A stretch of 58,218 nt of DNA. It comes from Rhodovulum strictum. Lineage in GTDB: Bacteria > Pseudomonadota > Alphaproteobacteria > Rhodobacterales > Rhodobacteraceae. Under the pieces are notes generated by a model that saw only the letters and a list, made by a program, of their open reading frames with translations, was not told the origin of the DNA and ran no database searches. The position numbers were made by a program, and so were the translations under genes. The stretch lies in contig NZ_WJPO01000026.1 of NCBI RefSeq assembly GCF_009649175.1, positions 1 through 58,218 on the forward strand. The letters are read 5' to 3'. Shown piece by piece: positions 15,537 to 22,987 of this stretch (position 1 is the stretch's first letter; each line of letters opens with the position of its first letter).

Positions 15537-15917
15537 TCAGGATGCATCGGTTGCCCTCCGAAACCCGAAACCCCGGTCACACTGCCAGCGATTGCCCGAC
15601 CGGTCGAGGTGGGCGTTCGCGGGCAGGTCAATCATGCCACAGCCAGTCCGCAGGGCCTCGAACCCGCGCGCGTGCTGCGCGCCGGGGCCGTGGGAGCGGT
15701 CGTCGAGAAAGGCGTTCTCGGGCAAGACGACGGGATCGCAACGGCCGCTGGCCCGTACAAAACCCGGCTCGCCGCGCCGGGCGGCGCCATGGCCCGCGTT
15801 CGTCGCATGGGCGTTGTCGGGAATGACGACGGGAACGCAGGCGCCGGCCTGGGTGACATGGCCGCGGCCGCGCGGCTGGCCTGAAATGTCGAACATCGGG
15901 TAGTCCCCTTCGGCCAT
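15537..15917 (-). CDS. Conserved-looking hypothetical protein with repeated 'PxNAH' motifs
   Basis: This predicted 126-aa protein begins MAEGDYPMFDISGQPRGRGH. It contains three related short motifs, VVIPDNAHATNAGHG, VVLPENAFLDDRSHG and IDLPANAHLDRSG, and ends GNRWQCDRGFGFRR plus a tail. The spacing is about 40 residues, so it seems to be three diverged repeats. No signal peptide or domain is recognised. The start is uncertain: an internal Met (MFDISG) or an upstream GTG is possible. It lies between the second transglutaminase and the slipin gene. Confidence 0.6.
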   Translation of the reverse strand: MAEGDYPMFDISGQPRGRGHVTQAGACVPVVIPDNAHATNAGHGAARRGEPGFVRASGRCDPVVLPENAFLDDRSHGPGAQHARGFEALRTGCGMIDLPANAHLDRSGNRWQCDRGFGFRRATDAS

Positions 15918-15995
15918 CGGCCATGTCGGTTGCAGCGGGTGCGCGGCGCCATCGTCCGCCACCGGTTCAGCCCGCCAGCGGTGGCGGACCGCGGT

Positions 15996-16772
15996 TCAGT
16001 CCTGCTTTGCCACGGCCCGGATGCTCGGGATCAGCCCTGCCAGCTCCATCGGGAAGGGGAAGATGATGGTCGAGTTCTTCTCGCCGGCGATGACGTTCAG
16101 CGAGCTGAGATAGCGCAGCTGCATTGCGCCGGGGTCTCTGGCCATGATCTGCGCCGCCTCCAGCAGCTTCTGCGCCGCCTGCGCCTCGCCCTCGGCGTTG
16201 ATGACCTTTGCGCGGCGTTCCCGTTCCGCCTCGGCCTGGCGGGCGATGGCGCGGATCATCGTCTCGGTCACATCGACATGCTTGATCTCGACGTTCGAGA
16301 CCTTGATGCCCCAGGTGTCGGTCTGCGCATCCAGCAGCTCCTGGATGTCGCGGTTCAGCGTGTCGCGTTCCGACAGCATCTCGTCCAGCTCATGCTTGCC
16401 GAGGACCGAGCGCAGCGTGGTCTGCGCAAGCTCGCTGGTGGCCTGCATGAAGTTTTCGACCTGGATGGTGGCGCGTTCGGGGTCCATCACGCGGAAATAG
16501 ATCACCGCATTGACCCGGACCGAGACGTTGTCCTTGCTGATCACGTCCTGGGAGGGCACGTCCAGCACCTTCACCCGCATGTCGACGCGCACGACCTGCT
16601 GGATGCCGGGGATCACGATGATCAGACCGGGCCCCTTGACCCCGGTGAAGCGGCCGAGCGTGAAGACCACCGCGCGTTCGTATTCGCGCAGGATCCTGAT
16701 GGCGGATGCAAGAAGAGCGACCAGGAAAGCCGCAAGCACGCCGTAGAAGCCGAAGTCGAACAGGAAATCCAT
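15996..16772 (-). CDS. Slipin (stomatin-like SPFH/band-7 membrane protein)
   Basis: This 258-aa protein has one N-terminal transmembrane helix ([20 protein letters not shown]), the SPFH domain from about 30 ([40 protein letters not shown]) and a coiled C-terminal region ([20 protein letters not shown]). It ends with the conserved [12 protein letters not shown] block typical of slipins. It should form membrane microdomain scaffolds. Slipins usually pair with an NfeD protease-like partner, which is missing here. Confidence 0.92.
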   Translation of the reverse strand: MDFLFDFGFYGVLAAFLVALLASAIRILREYERAVVFTLGRFTGVKGPGLIIVIPGIQQVVRVDMRVKVLDVPSQDVISKDNVSVRVNAVIYFRVMDPERATIQVENFMQATSELAQTTLRSVLGKHELDEMLSERDTLNRDIQELLDAQTDTWGIKVSNVEIKHVDVTETMIRAIARQAEAERERRAKVINAEGEAQAAQKLLEAAQIMARDPGAMQLRYLSSLNVIAGEKNSTIIFPFPMELAGLIPSIRAVAKQD

Positions 16773-16827
16773 CGTCCACTCTCCTCGAACCGGGCGGGAC
16801 AGCCGGGCTTGCCATCGCCTTCGATCT

Positions 16828-17331
16828 TCAGCGATGCCGGGGCGGCATCCCTTCGTTTTCGGCCGCCTGCACCGCCGCGCCGTTCTGCGCCGCAGGGGAC
16901 GGCTGACCGTGCGATCCGATCGTGTCAGGCGCGGCGGCCGGCCGCCCAGGCTGTCCGCTGCGGGCGTAGAGCGCGCGGACCTCGGCCTCCGAGACCCGGT
17001 CGGCCCGCATGACGAGCTGGACCATCGGGTCGGCCAGCATCTCATCGACGAAGAAGTCCACCACGGACGCACCCGTCAGCTTGTCGCGACCCAGGGCATC
17101 CTCGAGCGCGGACAGCGGAACCGTCAGGCTGCGCACGAGGCCCGGATGAGTGTTTCGCGGGTGCAGCCTCACAAGAACCGAGGCCTTCCAGCGGTCCGGA
17201 TCCCGATGGTCGGGAGGTGCCGAGATCTCGGTTTCAAGATCGTACTCGCCGGCAGGAAGCACCTCGGCAAAGCCGGGCAGGCTGAACGGTCGTTCGAAGA
17301 TCGCGGTCGTCTTGCTGATGGGACCGGCCAT
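16828..17331 (-). CDS. Hypothetical protein (167 aa)
   Basis: The product begins [20 protein letters not shown]. It shows an N-terminal beta-rich part ([40 protein letters not shown]) and a helical region with [20 protein letters not shown], then a low-complexity Ala/Pro tail. The first part resembles small proteins that bind or adapt to stress operons, but I do not recognise a named domain. It lies 55 bp upstream of the slipin gene on the same strand and could share its transcript. Confidence 0.7.
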   Translation of the reverse strand: MAGPISKTTAIFERPFSLPGFAEVLPAGEYDLETEISAPPDHRDPDRWKASVLVRLHPRNTHPGLVRSLTVPLSALEDALGRDKLTGASVVDFFVDEMLADPMVQLVMRADRVSEAEVRALYARSGQPGRPAAAPDTIGSHGQPSPAAQNGAAVQAAENEGMPPRHR

Positions 17332-17451
17332 GGGTTTCCTTTCGTTTCGTTGTGGATCGGCGCCTTGCAGGAGCGACGGATCACCCCGTCCTTGCGGGCG
17401 CAACGGCCGCCGCGCGCCGTGACGCGGCGGGCCCGGCGCCGTCTCGGGATG

Positions 17452-17796
17452 TCATGCGCGCTCCTGCTTTGCCTGTCCGGCAGCGGCCTCCGCATGGGCG
17501 CGCTTGCGATAGTCGCCGCGCCAGACCCCGCCGACGGTCAGGACCCAGATGCCGTTGCGCTCCGTAATCTCGGAGCGCGCGCCGCCTTCGGACCCGTCGA
17601 GCGGCCCGAGGCCCGGAGCATCCGATGCGGCCCGGTCCATCGGCTGGACGAAGGTCGTGCGCAGAAGATCCAACAGCCTCGGATCGCTCGCGGATCGGCA
17701 GGGGATCAGCAGGTCCAACCTGCGGGCTTGCGCACGCAACCGCCGTTCAAGAGCGTCCGCCCGCGATGCCGGTGGGTGCGGAAAGGGCCACGCCAT
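17452..17796 (-). CDS. Hypothetical protein with DUF2188-like C-terminus
   Basis: This 114-aa protein begins MAWPFPHPPASRADALERRL. The C-terminal segment (NGIWVLTVGGVWRGDYRKRA, HAEAAAGQAKQERA) resembles DUF2188, a short beta-alpha unit found in small stress-associated proteins. The N-terminal part is helical with no named domain. It follows the gene at 17,801 after only five bases, so the two are an operon. Confidence 0.65.
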   Translation of the reverse strand: MAWPFPHPPASRADALERRLRAQARRLDLLIPCRSASDPRLLDLLRTTFVQPMDRAASDAPGLGPLDGSEGGARSEITERNGIWVLTVGGVWRGDYRKRAHAEAAAGQAKQERA

Positions 17797-17800
17797 CGCA

Positions 17801-18193
17801 TCACCCCGCCCGGGCCCGGGCCCGGGGCTGCAGCAGCGCGCCGCTGCGCTGCTGCAGTGCTGCCACGCATGCGGTGGCCAGCGTCCGGCTGGCGGCCGCG
17901 TTGCCCTCGATGGTCGCCCAGCCTGCCGCGAGCAGGGCATCGCGCTGGCGCGTTGCCGTCGCGGGTTCCCGGATGCTCGCCAGCTTTGCGACCCGGTCGG
18001 GGTCGCTCTCGGCCCTCTCGACACAGACGGGCACGAAGGCCGCGACGACCTGTTCGTCGGCCATCGCCTGCCCCATCCGGTCGGCGCCGGCCGCGGTCGT
18101 CCATCCCGCCCCGGCAAATCCGGCGATGGCGACAACGACACCGCCTGCCACGGCTCCGATCAGTCCGGGTCTCAGCCATTCGGGTGTGTTCAT
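17801..18193 (-). CDS. Membrane-anchored hypothetical protein, conserved in Rhodobacterales
   Basis: This 130-aa protein has an N-terminal membrane helix (GLIGAVAGGVVVAIAGFAGA) followed by GWTTAAGADRMGQAMADEQV and a conserved AFVPVCVERAESDP...KLASI core. The layout (one helix, Gly-Trp junction, Pro-Val-Cys-Val motif) recurs in many alphaproteobacterial hypotheticals. Its function is unknown, probably a periplasmic stress protein. The two CTGAT-type sites at 18.29-18.36 kb lie upstream, between it and the divergent gene at 18,483. Confidence 0.75.
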   Translation of the reverse strand: MNTPEWLRPGLIGAVAGGVVVAIAGFAGAGWTTAAGADRMGQAMADEQVVAAFVPVCVERAESDPDRVAKLASIREPATATRQRDALLAAGWATIEGNAAASRTLATACVAALQQRSGALLQPRARARAG

Positions 18194-18287
18194 GGGTGTT
18201 CCTTCCTAGCTCCGGGCCCGATTGCGGGCATCGCTCCGGTGCAGCGCCGGATTGGAACGACCCTACGACGCCGGCAGGGGACCGGGA

Positions 18288-18301
18288 CTGATCGATGTTA
18301 G
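18288..18301 (+). promoter_or_regulatory. CTGAT-type element (divergent promoter region, site 1)
   Basis: It reads CTGATCGATGTTAG, matching the island consensus CTGAT-SCAK-GTTNG at nearly all positions. It lies in the 289-bp region between divergent genes starting at 18,193 and 18,483. Confidence 0.6.
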
Positions 18302-18345
18302 GCCGGTTTCGGATCGTGCCCGGCCAGCCGGCAATTGGCCACGCA

Positions 18346-18359
18346 CTGATCTGCATCAG
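18346..18359. promoter_or_regulatory. Perfect palindromic CTGAT-N4-ATCAG site
   Basis: The sequence CTGAT-CTGC-ATCAG is a perfect inverted repeat with Fnr-type geometry (five-base arms, four-base spacer). It shows that the recurring CTGAT elements are probably half-degenerate versions of a dimer site. It lies 124 bp upstream of the gene at 18,483. Confidence 0.65.
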
Positions 18360-18482
18360 CGCAGGCGAGACGATTCAGGTCCATGTTGATCTTCATGCGC
18401 TGCGCGCGGCTTGCCCGTCGGCGCGAGCGGAGGGCGGCGAAGTTCAGGCTTCCGGTCCGCCCTGCCGGGAAAGGACCACACC

Positions 18483-18917
18483 ATGCCGACAATGGACGAG
18501 ATGCGTCAGGGCGGAACCCCGTTCGACCCGTTCCTCTACGCCGCCGTCGGCGAGGATCGGAACGGCAACACGGTGACTGTCCTGTCCACTCTGGCCCGGC
18601 TGGGGCTGGAGCCCTGGGATGCGGCGTCCGATCTGGCCAGCCTGACAAGGGACGAAGCCCGCAGCCGCCTGGGCGGGCTGCTGGCCCGGTTCCGGGATGT
18701 GCCGGCGCTTGGGCAGGATCATGCCGCGATCACGCAGCGGCTGATCGATCTGTTGCCGAGAACCGCCGGTCGCCGGGTCGGCCGGACAACGGAGCGGACG
18801 GCAGAGCGGACGGCGCCCGCCGGCGCCGGGGGCATCGGCACGATCCTCGCCGTGCTGATGCTGATCCTCTACCTCATCAACATGCTGTTCCTCGGCTCGG
18901 ATGGCGCCGGAAACTGA
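18483..18917 (+). CDS. Hypothetical membrane protein (intact member of duplicated pair)
   Basis: This 144-aa protein starts MPTMDEMRQGGTPFDPFLYA. A cytoplasmic helical part (TVLSTLARLGLEPWDAASDL, ARSRLGGLLARFRDVPALGQ) precedes an Arg/Thr linker and one C-terminal helix (GTILAVLMLILYLINMLFLG). It is predicted to be tail-anchored. The stop overlaps the upstream part of the NTF2-like gene, implying coupling. The same two genes occur decayed at 7.7-8.4 kb. I recognise no named domain. Confidence 0.8.
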   Translation: MPTMDEMRQGGTPFDPFLYAAVGEDRNGNTVTVLSTLARLGLEPWDAASDLASLTRDEARSRLGGLLARFRDVPALGQDHAAITQRLIDLLPRTAGRRVGRTTERTAERTAPAGAGGIGTILAVLMLILYLINMLFLGSDGAGN

Positions 18918-18939
18918 GGCGGCAAGGCAGGAGACGGCC

Positions 18940-19287
18940 ATGCACCCCGACGAAGACCTCTGGCGGCTTGAAGAGGCGTTCTGGACCAGCGGCCGCGACA
19001 GCGCCCGCGCCACCACGGCGGCGGGCGCGATCGTGATCTATCCCTATCCGCTGGGGATCCTTCAGGGCGACGACATCTGGGCGCACATGCCGGCCGATAC
19101 CGGCTGGCGCCTGATCGAGATAGCCGACCGGACCGTAACCCGACAGGGGAATGTCGCGGTCCTTGCCTATCGCGTGGTGGCGCAAAAGGACGACACCCCG
19201 ATCCACGAGGCGCTCTGCGCCTCGACCTGGCTGAACGACGCCGGGCGCTGGCTGCGGCTGTCGCATCAGCAGACCCCGATGGCCTGA
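18940..19287 (+). CDS. NTF2-like (DUF4440-type) small protein
   Basis: This 115-aa protein begins MHPDEDLWRLEEAFWTSGRD. AGG-rich AGGAG seven bases before this ATG sets the start. The pattern LEEAFWTSG, then YPYPLGILQGDDIW, VAVLAYRVVAQKDD, and CASTWLNDAGRWLRLSHQQT is that of DUF4440/SnoaL folds. Such proteins bind small ligands or act as enzymes; the ligand is unknown. It lies directly downstream of the membrane protein gene at 18,483. Confidence 0.8.
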   Translation: MHPDEDLWRLEEAFWTSGRDSARATTAAGAIVIYPYPLGILQGDDIWAHMPADTGWRLIEIADRTVTRQGNVAVLAYRVVAQKDDTPIHEALCASTWLNDAGRWLRLSHQQTPMA

Positions 19288-19324
19288 CCGCAACAGTGCA
19301 ACCGGGCGGTGCAACGGAGGACCC

Positions 19325-19711
19325 ATGAGCTACACGATCAACCGCCTGATCCCCGGCGCCGATATCGACGCCGTCGACGCCCGTACGCGCGCCGCCCTTG
19401 CGGAGCAGGGCTTCGGTGTGCTGACCGAAATCGACGTGAGCGCGACGATGAAGGCGAAGCTCGGCCGCGACATGCCGGGCTACCGCATTCTCGGGGCCTG
19501 CAATCCGAAGCTCGCGTGGCAGGCCATCGGGGTCGAGCCCCGCGTCGGCGCGATGCTGCCCTGCAACGTGATCCTGCGCGAGACCGATGCCGGCATCGAA
19601 ATCGGCGCGGTCGATCCGGTCGCCTCGATGCAGGCCGTCGCGAACCCCGCCCTGCGAGCAATCGCAGGCGAGGTGCGCGCGTTGCTGGCGAGGGCGGTTG
19701 CAGCGGTCTGA
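19325..19711 (+). CDS. DUF302 family protein
   Basis: This 128-aa protein begins MSYTINRLIPGADIDAVDAR and shows the DUF302 signature: ALAEQGFGVLTEIDVSATMK, then YRILGACNPKLAWQAIGVEP and MLPCNVILRET. The fold is a small ferredoxin-like sandwich, and members turn up in metal and oxidative stress settings without a proven reaction. It follows the NTF2-like gene by 37 bp with a GGAGGA ribosome site, as the third gene of this small operon. Confidence 0.92.
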   Translation: MSYTINRLIPGADIDAVDARTRAALAEQGFGVLTEIDVSATMKAKLGRDMPGYRILGACNPKLAWQAIGVEPRVGAMLPCNVILRETDAGIEIGAVDPVASMQAVANPALRAIAGEVRALLARAVAAV

Positions 19712-19717
19712 GGGCCG

Positions 19718-19744
19718 GCCGGGGGCCGCAGGCCAGCCCCCGGC
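19718..19744. terminator. Strong hairpin between convergent genes
   Basis: The perfect 9-bp stem GCCGGGGGC ... GCCCCCGGC has a 9-base loop. It lies seven bases after the DUF302 stop and 16 bases from the end of the opposite gene. No T-run follows, so it is a likely but weak bidirectional terminator. Confidence 0.6.
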
Positions 19745-19759
19745 GCGGTCACGCTGTTG

Positions 19760-19972
19760 TCAGCCCCGGGCGTTCCCCCGCCAAAGCAGTCCGACGCCGG
19801 CGACGACGGCCACTACACCTCCCAGCAGATACCACATCGTGTTGCCGGCAAACCGGCCGGTCAGCGCCTCGGACATCTGGTCCATCGGCGCCTGCGAGGC
19901 CCGCCAGGCGAAGAAGAGCAACACCGCGCCCAGGGCCAGGACGACGAGGCCGATGATGTTTGTCTGTGTCAT
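19760..19972 (-). CDS. DUF3185 family small membrane protein
   Basis: This 70-aa protein begins MTQTNIIGLVVLALGAVLLF, with a second helix TMWYLLGGVVAVVAGVGLLW and the connecting ASQAPMDQMSEALTGRFAGN, typical of DUF3185. It sits in the inner membrane. Family members are small stress-linked proteins of unknown role. A CTGAT-type site lies about 130 bp upstream (20,103). Confidence 0.88.
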   Translation of the reverse strand: MTQTNIIGLVVLALGAVLLFFAWRASQAPMDQMSEALTGRFAGNTMWYLLGGVVAVVAGVGLLWRGNARG

Positions 19973-20102
19973 GGGAAAGCCTTTCCATCGGAGGGCAACT
20001 TCGGATGAGGCGCCGGCCGGATTGCCGTGTTTCCCACGGCCAGGCACCGTTCGCGAGTCGCGAGGAGCAACCCCGATCATGGTGCATTGCGCGCGCGCCG
20101 CA

Positions 20103-20116
20103 CTTACCTCGATCAG
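20103..20116 (-). promoter_or_regulatory. CTGAT-type element upstream of the DUF3185 gene
   Basis: The minus strand reads CTGATCGAGGTAAG. It matches the consensus except at one right-arm base. It is 131 bp ahead of the DUF3185 start codon. Confidence 0.5.
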
Positions 20117-20220
20117 TCGCCGCGGACAGAAATTCGCCCGGCGCCTGCAAGCATGGTGCGCGCAGCCGCCATCGAGCGTCACGAGTTCCGGTACTCGACG
20201 GCAGTGATGACGGGGCGGGG

Positions 20221-20234
20221 CAAACCTGGATCAG
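20221..20234 (-). promoter_or_regulatory. CTGAT-type element between DUF3185 and OmpA genes
   Basis: The minus strand reads CTGATCCAGGTTTG, a full consensus match. It lies between the divergent DUF3185 gene and the OmpA-family gene (start 20,398) and could serve either. Confidence 0.6.
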
Positions 20235-20397
20235 TCCGAAGGGCCTCGCTTCGGACTAGCGATTACGGGGGCGATGACGCTTCGAAGCCGCTTCCGTGCG
20301 GATGCTCCATCGCCGGCAGGACGCCCGACCACAGCAGTGCCACAGACACAGCACGGGCACGGCTGTCGCACGGACCAGGATCAGAAAGGGTGACAAC

Positions 20398-21987
20398 ATG
20401 ACCGCAGTTTCGCTCAGGTCGTCCACGGCCGCAATCGTTGTCCTGTCGCTGCTGCAACCCCTCCCGATGCTGGCGCAGTCGCCATCGCGTCCGGACGGCG
20501 GCGACGGGGCATCCGCCGAAAACCGCAACAGGCAAGCCGACCGGCGCACGCCCGAAGAGATCTGCGCCGAGGCCATGATCTTCGACGCACTCGCCTGCGA
20601 ACTGCACATCCTGTCGCTGGAAAACGGGTCGGAGGCAGACACATCGGCCGCGCCGGAGGCTGCGACCCGGCCGGACCTGCCTGCCGCAGCCCGCGAGGAG
20701 GCCGAAGCCCGCGACGAGGCTGCAAGCGAGACGGAGACGCCTGCGGAAGCCGCAGTCCAGGTCGAGGCCGAACGAGCGGAGGACCCCGCCACGGAACCGG
20801 GCCCGCAATCGGAACCGGCTGTCGTCGCGCAGGACTGTCTGGCCGAAGTCGTCGCCAGCGACGGCACCATCGTCTGTGCCGATGCGCTGACGGGCGAGAC
20901 CATCGCTGCAATCGCTGCCGAGGCGGAGGCCGGGGCCGACACGGCTGCGGAAGTCATCGTCGAGACTGTCACCGAGAGCAGCAGTCGTTCGAGCGACCAG
21001 GAATTCCGCGACGTGACGCGCGAGGACGGCGCGCGCCCGAGCGAAGACGCGCGCACCGAAGCCGACCGGAGCAGCCGGGTCCCCCCGGCGAGGGAGCGCG
21101 GATTGAGCGATCTGGAAAAGGCGGGGCTGCTCTTGCTCGGCACGGCGGTCGTGGGCGCGATCCTGACCGCGGGGCAGCGCGTCGAGTCCAATACGGGCGA
21201 CCGGGTCATCGTGATCGACGACGACGGTCGCTACCGGGTTCTCAAGGATGACGATGCGCTGCTCCGCCGGCCAGGCTCGGAAGTGCGCACAGAGCGGTTC
21301 GCCGACGGCTCGACCCGGGCCACGGTCACCCGCGAAGACGGAACCAGGATCGTCACCATCCGGGATTCCGCCGGTCGTGCCCTGCGCCGCGTGCGCATCG
21401 AGCCGGACGGGCGCGAATACCTGCTGATCGACGACACCCGACCATTCGAGCCCGTGGTTCTGCGCGACCTTCCCCGCCCGAGCCACGAGGACATCTCCTA
21501 TCGGGAGGCGACCGACCGGGAAAGCCTGCGCGTGGCCCTGCTCGCCGCCGAGCGGCGCGACCTCGGCCGAAGCTTCAGCCTGCGGCAGGTGCGCGACCAT
21601 GCCGAGGTGCGCGCCCTCGCGCCGGTGATCAACCTCGAGGCCGTCACCTTCGCCACGAACTCCGCGGCGGTTCAGCCGTCACAGGCCGAACGGCTGCGGC
21701 AGGTCGGCCTGCTGATGCGGGACCTGGTGGCCGAGAACCCGACCGAGCTGTTCCTGATCGAGGGCCATACCGACGCGGTGGGCAATGCGGGCTACAATCT
21801 CCTGCTGTCCGACAGAAGGGCCGAGTCTGTGGCTTTGGCCTTGAGCGAGTATTTCGGGGTTCCGGCCGAGAACATGGTCATTCAGGGATATGGCGAGAGC
21901 TTTCTCAGGATCGCCACCCTGGACGCCGAGCGCCTCAACCGCCGGGTCGCCGTGCGCCGGATCACGACGCTGGTCCGACCCTACTGA
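20398..21987 (+). CDS. OmpA-family protein with long acidic linker
   Basis: This 529-aa protein has a signal peptide (STAAIVVLSLLQPLPMLAQS, about 8-27), a low-complexity Ala/Glu region (70-230) and one membrane-like helix (AGLLLLGTAVVGAILTAG, about 242-259). A beta-rich part follows (VIVIDDDGRYRVLKDDDALL), then a C-terminal OmpA domain from about 410 (VTFATNSAAVQPSQAERLRQ; FLIEGHTDAVGNAGYNLLLS; RLNRRVAVRRI), which binds peptidoglycan. It likely links membrane and cell wall. A CTGAT-type site lies upstream. Length is large for the family because of the linker. Confidence 0.9.
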   Translation: MTAVSLRSSTAAIVVLSLLQPLPMLAQSPSRPDGGDGASAENRNRQADRRTPEEICAEAMIFDALACELHILSLENGSEADTSAAPEAATRPDLPAAAREEAEARDEAASETETPAEAAVQVEAERAEDPATEPGPQSEPAVVAQDCLAEVVASDGTIVCADALTGETIAAIAAEAEAGADTAAEVIVETVTESSSRSSDQEFRDVTREDGARPSEDARTEADRSSRVPPARERGLSDLEKAGLLLLGTAVVGAILTAGQRVESNTGDRVIVIDDDGRYRVLKDDDALLRRPGSEVRTERFADGSTRATVTREDGTRIVTIRDSAGRALRRVRIEPDGREYLLIDDTRPFEPVVLRDLPRPSHEDISYREATDRESLRVALLAAERRDLGRSFSLRQVRDHAEVRALAPVINLEAVTFATNSAAVQPSQAERLRQVGLLMRDLVAENPTELFLIEGHTDAVGNAGYNLLLSDRRAESVALALSEYFGVPAENMVIQGYGESFLRIATLDAERLNRRVAVRRITTLVRPY

Positions 21988-22049
21988 GGCCGGGACGGTG
22001 CGGCGGCCGGGTCGGGCGGCGTTGCGCGTTCCGGCCGCCGCTTCGGAGA

Positions 22050-22063
22050 CTGATCCAGGTTGT
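22050..22063 (+). promoter_or_regulatory. CTGAT-type element upstream of the 24-aa peptide gene
   Basis: It reads CTGATCCAGGTTGT, matching the consensus except the last base. It is 75 bp ahead of the start codon at 22,138. Confidence 0.6.
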
Positions 22064-22137
22064 GGCGCCGTTTTCGCCAAGGCGTCACTGTCGGGGAGGA
22101 GATGGCGAGACGCCATCTCGAAACCGGTGAGGCTTCG

Positions 22138-22212
22138 ATGAATCAGATCATATGGATCGTAGGGCTGGTCGTGATCGTCCTGTTCATTCTCGGATATTTC
22201 GGACTGCGCTGA
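22138..22212 (+). CDS. 24-residue single-helix membrane peptide
   Basis: The frame encodes MNQIIWIVGLVVIVLFILGY then FGLR-stop, a single hydrophobic helix with a positively charged C-terminus. A purine-rich GGTGAGG precedes the ATG. Tiny peptides of this style recur in Rhodobacterales stress regions. It sits between a CTGAT-type site and the DUF883 gene and could be co-transcribed with DUF883 and YqjE. Its function is unknown; it may be a regulatory membrane peptide. Confidence 0.65.
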   Translation: MNQIIWIVGLVVIVLFILGYFGLR

Positions 22213-22317
22213 ATGCCGCGAACTGGGCAGGGCGGTGCCGGGTCGATCCCGGACCGCCGGCACCGATGTGAGCCCCGGCACAATCCGGGGCGACGATCGA
22301 TTTTCCGGAGACACGCG

Positions 22318-22593
22318 ATGAACACGACTGCGACGCAGGCGGCAAAGGCCGTAGCCGACCCCGAAGACCTCAGCGCACAGATCGAGACGCTGCGGGCGGA
22401 CCTCATGAAGCTGGCCGCGACGGTCAAGGGCGACGTGACCGAAGGCCTTGAGAAGGCCGGCAGACAGATCGGCCAGACCGGACGGGACGCCCGTGCCACG
22501 GCAACCGGCGCGGTGCTGGACCATCCCCTCGCCGCGATCGGGATCGCCGCGGGGCTGGGGCTGCTGCTCGGCCTCGTCGCGCGCAGGGGCTGA
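22318..22593 (+). CDS. DUF883 (ElaB/YqjD-type) ribosome- and membrane-associated protein
   Basis: This 91-aa protein has the DUF883 layout: a coiled coil DLSAQIETLRADLMKLAATV, the GRDARATATGAVLDHPLAAI segment and a C-terminal helix GIAAGLGLLLGLVARRG. Homologues (YqjD, ElaB) tether ribosomes to the inner membrane in stationary phase. The adjacent YqjE-like gene is the usual partner. The start has no rival. Confidence 0.9.
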   Translation: MNTTATQAAKAVADPEDLSAQIETLRADLMKLAATVKGDVTEGLEKAGRQIGQTGRDARATATGAVLDHPLAAIGIAAGLGLLLGLVARRG

Positions 22594-22600
22594 GGCCGCC

Positions 22601-22987
22601 ATGGAGTTGCCGTTGCTGGCACCGCTTCGCGATCTTCTCCGCGCACGGGCCGGCCATGCGGCCGGTCGGGCCGCGACAGGGTCGGCCACGGCAGGGCTTG
22701 CCGGGGTTGCCGCGGCGCTCCTTGTGGCGGCGGGCCTCGTGGCGCTGACGGCGGTGGTCGGTTTCCCGCTCGCGGCCCTCGCCTTCTCCATGGTCTTCGC
22801 GGCGCTGGCGTTGACCGTGCATCTGCTTGGGCGGGCGCTGTCGGCCCGCCGCGCCGCTCAGGCCATGGCCGCCCGAAGGCGCGCCGAAGCCGACATCGCC
22901 CTTGCCGCCGCACTCGTCCGCTCGGCAAGGCCGCTTCTGCCGCTGGCCGCATTCGTCATGGCCTTCGCGCTCATGCGCCGTCCCTGA
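22601..22987 (+). CDS. YqjE-type phage-holin-superfamily III membrane protein
   Basis: This 128-aa protein begins MELPLLAPLRDLLRARAGHA and has two long hydrophobic helices (AGLAGVAAALLVAAGLVALT and LAALAFSMVFAALALTVHLL) followed by a charged tail and a third hydrophobic stretch. This is the YqjE/DUF1469 pattern. It begins seven bases after the DUF883 stop, so the two are one operon, as in E. coli yqjD-yqjE. Its 3' end overlaps the convergent AI-2E gene by 17 bp. Confidence 0.85.
   Translation: MELPLLAPLRDLLRARAGHAAGRAATGSATAGLAGVAAALLVAAGLVALTAVVGFPLAALAFSMVFAALALTVHLLGRALSARRAAQAMAARRRAEADIALAAALVRSARPLLPLAAFVMAFALMRRP

Noticed and set aside
20398-21987. Phage tail or adhesin identity for the large OmpA-like protein
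   Set aside because: The long Ala/Glu linker suggested a fibre, but the C-terminal OmpA peptidoglycan-binding motifs and signal peptide settle it as an envelope protein.
22601-22987. True phage holin
   Set aside because: The holin-superfamily pattern is shared by YqjE, and the adjacent DUF883 gene and stress context point to YqjE.
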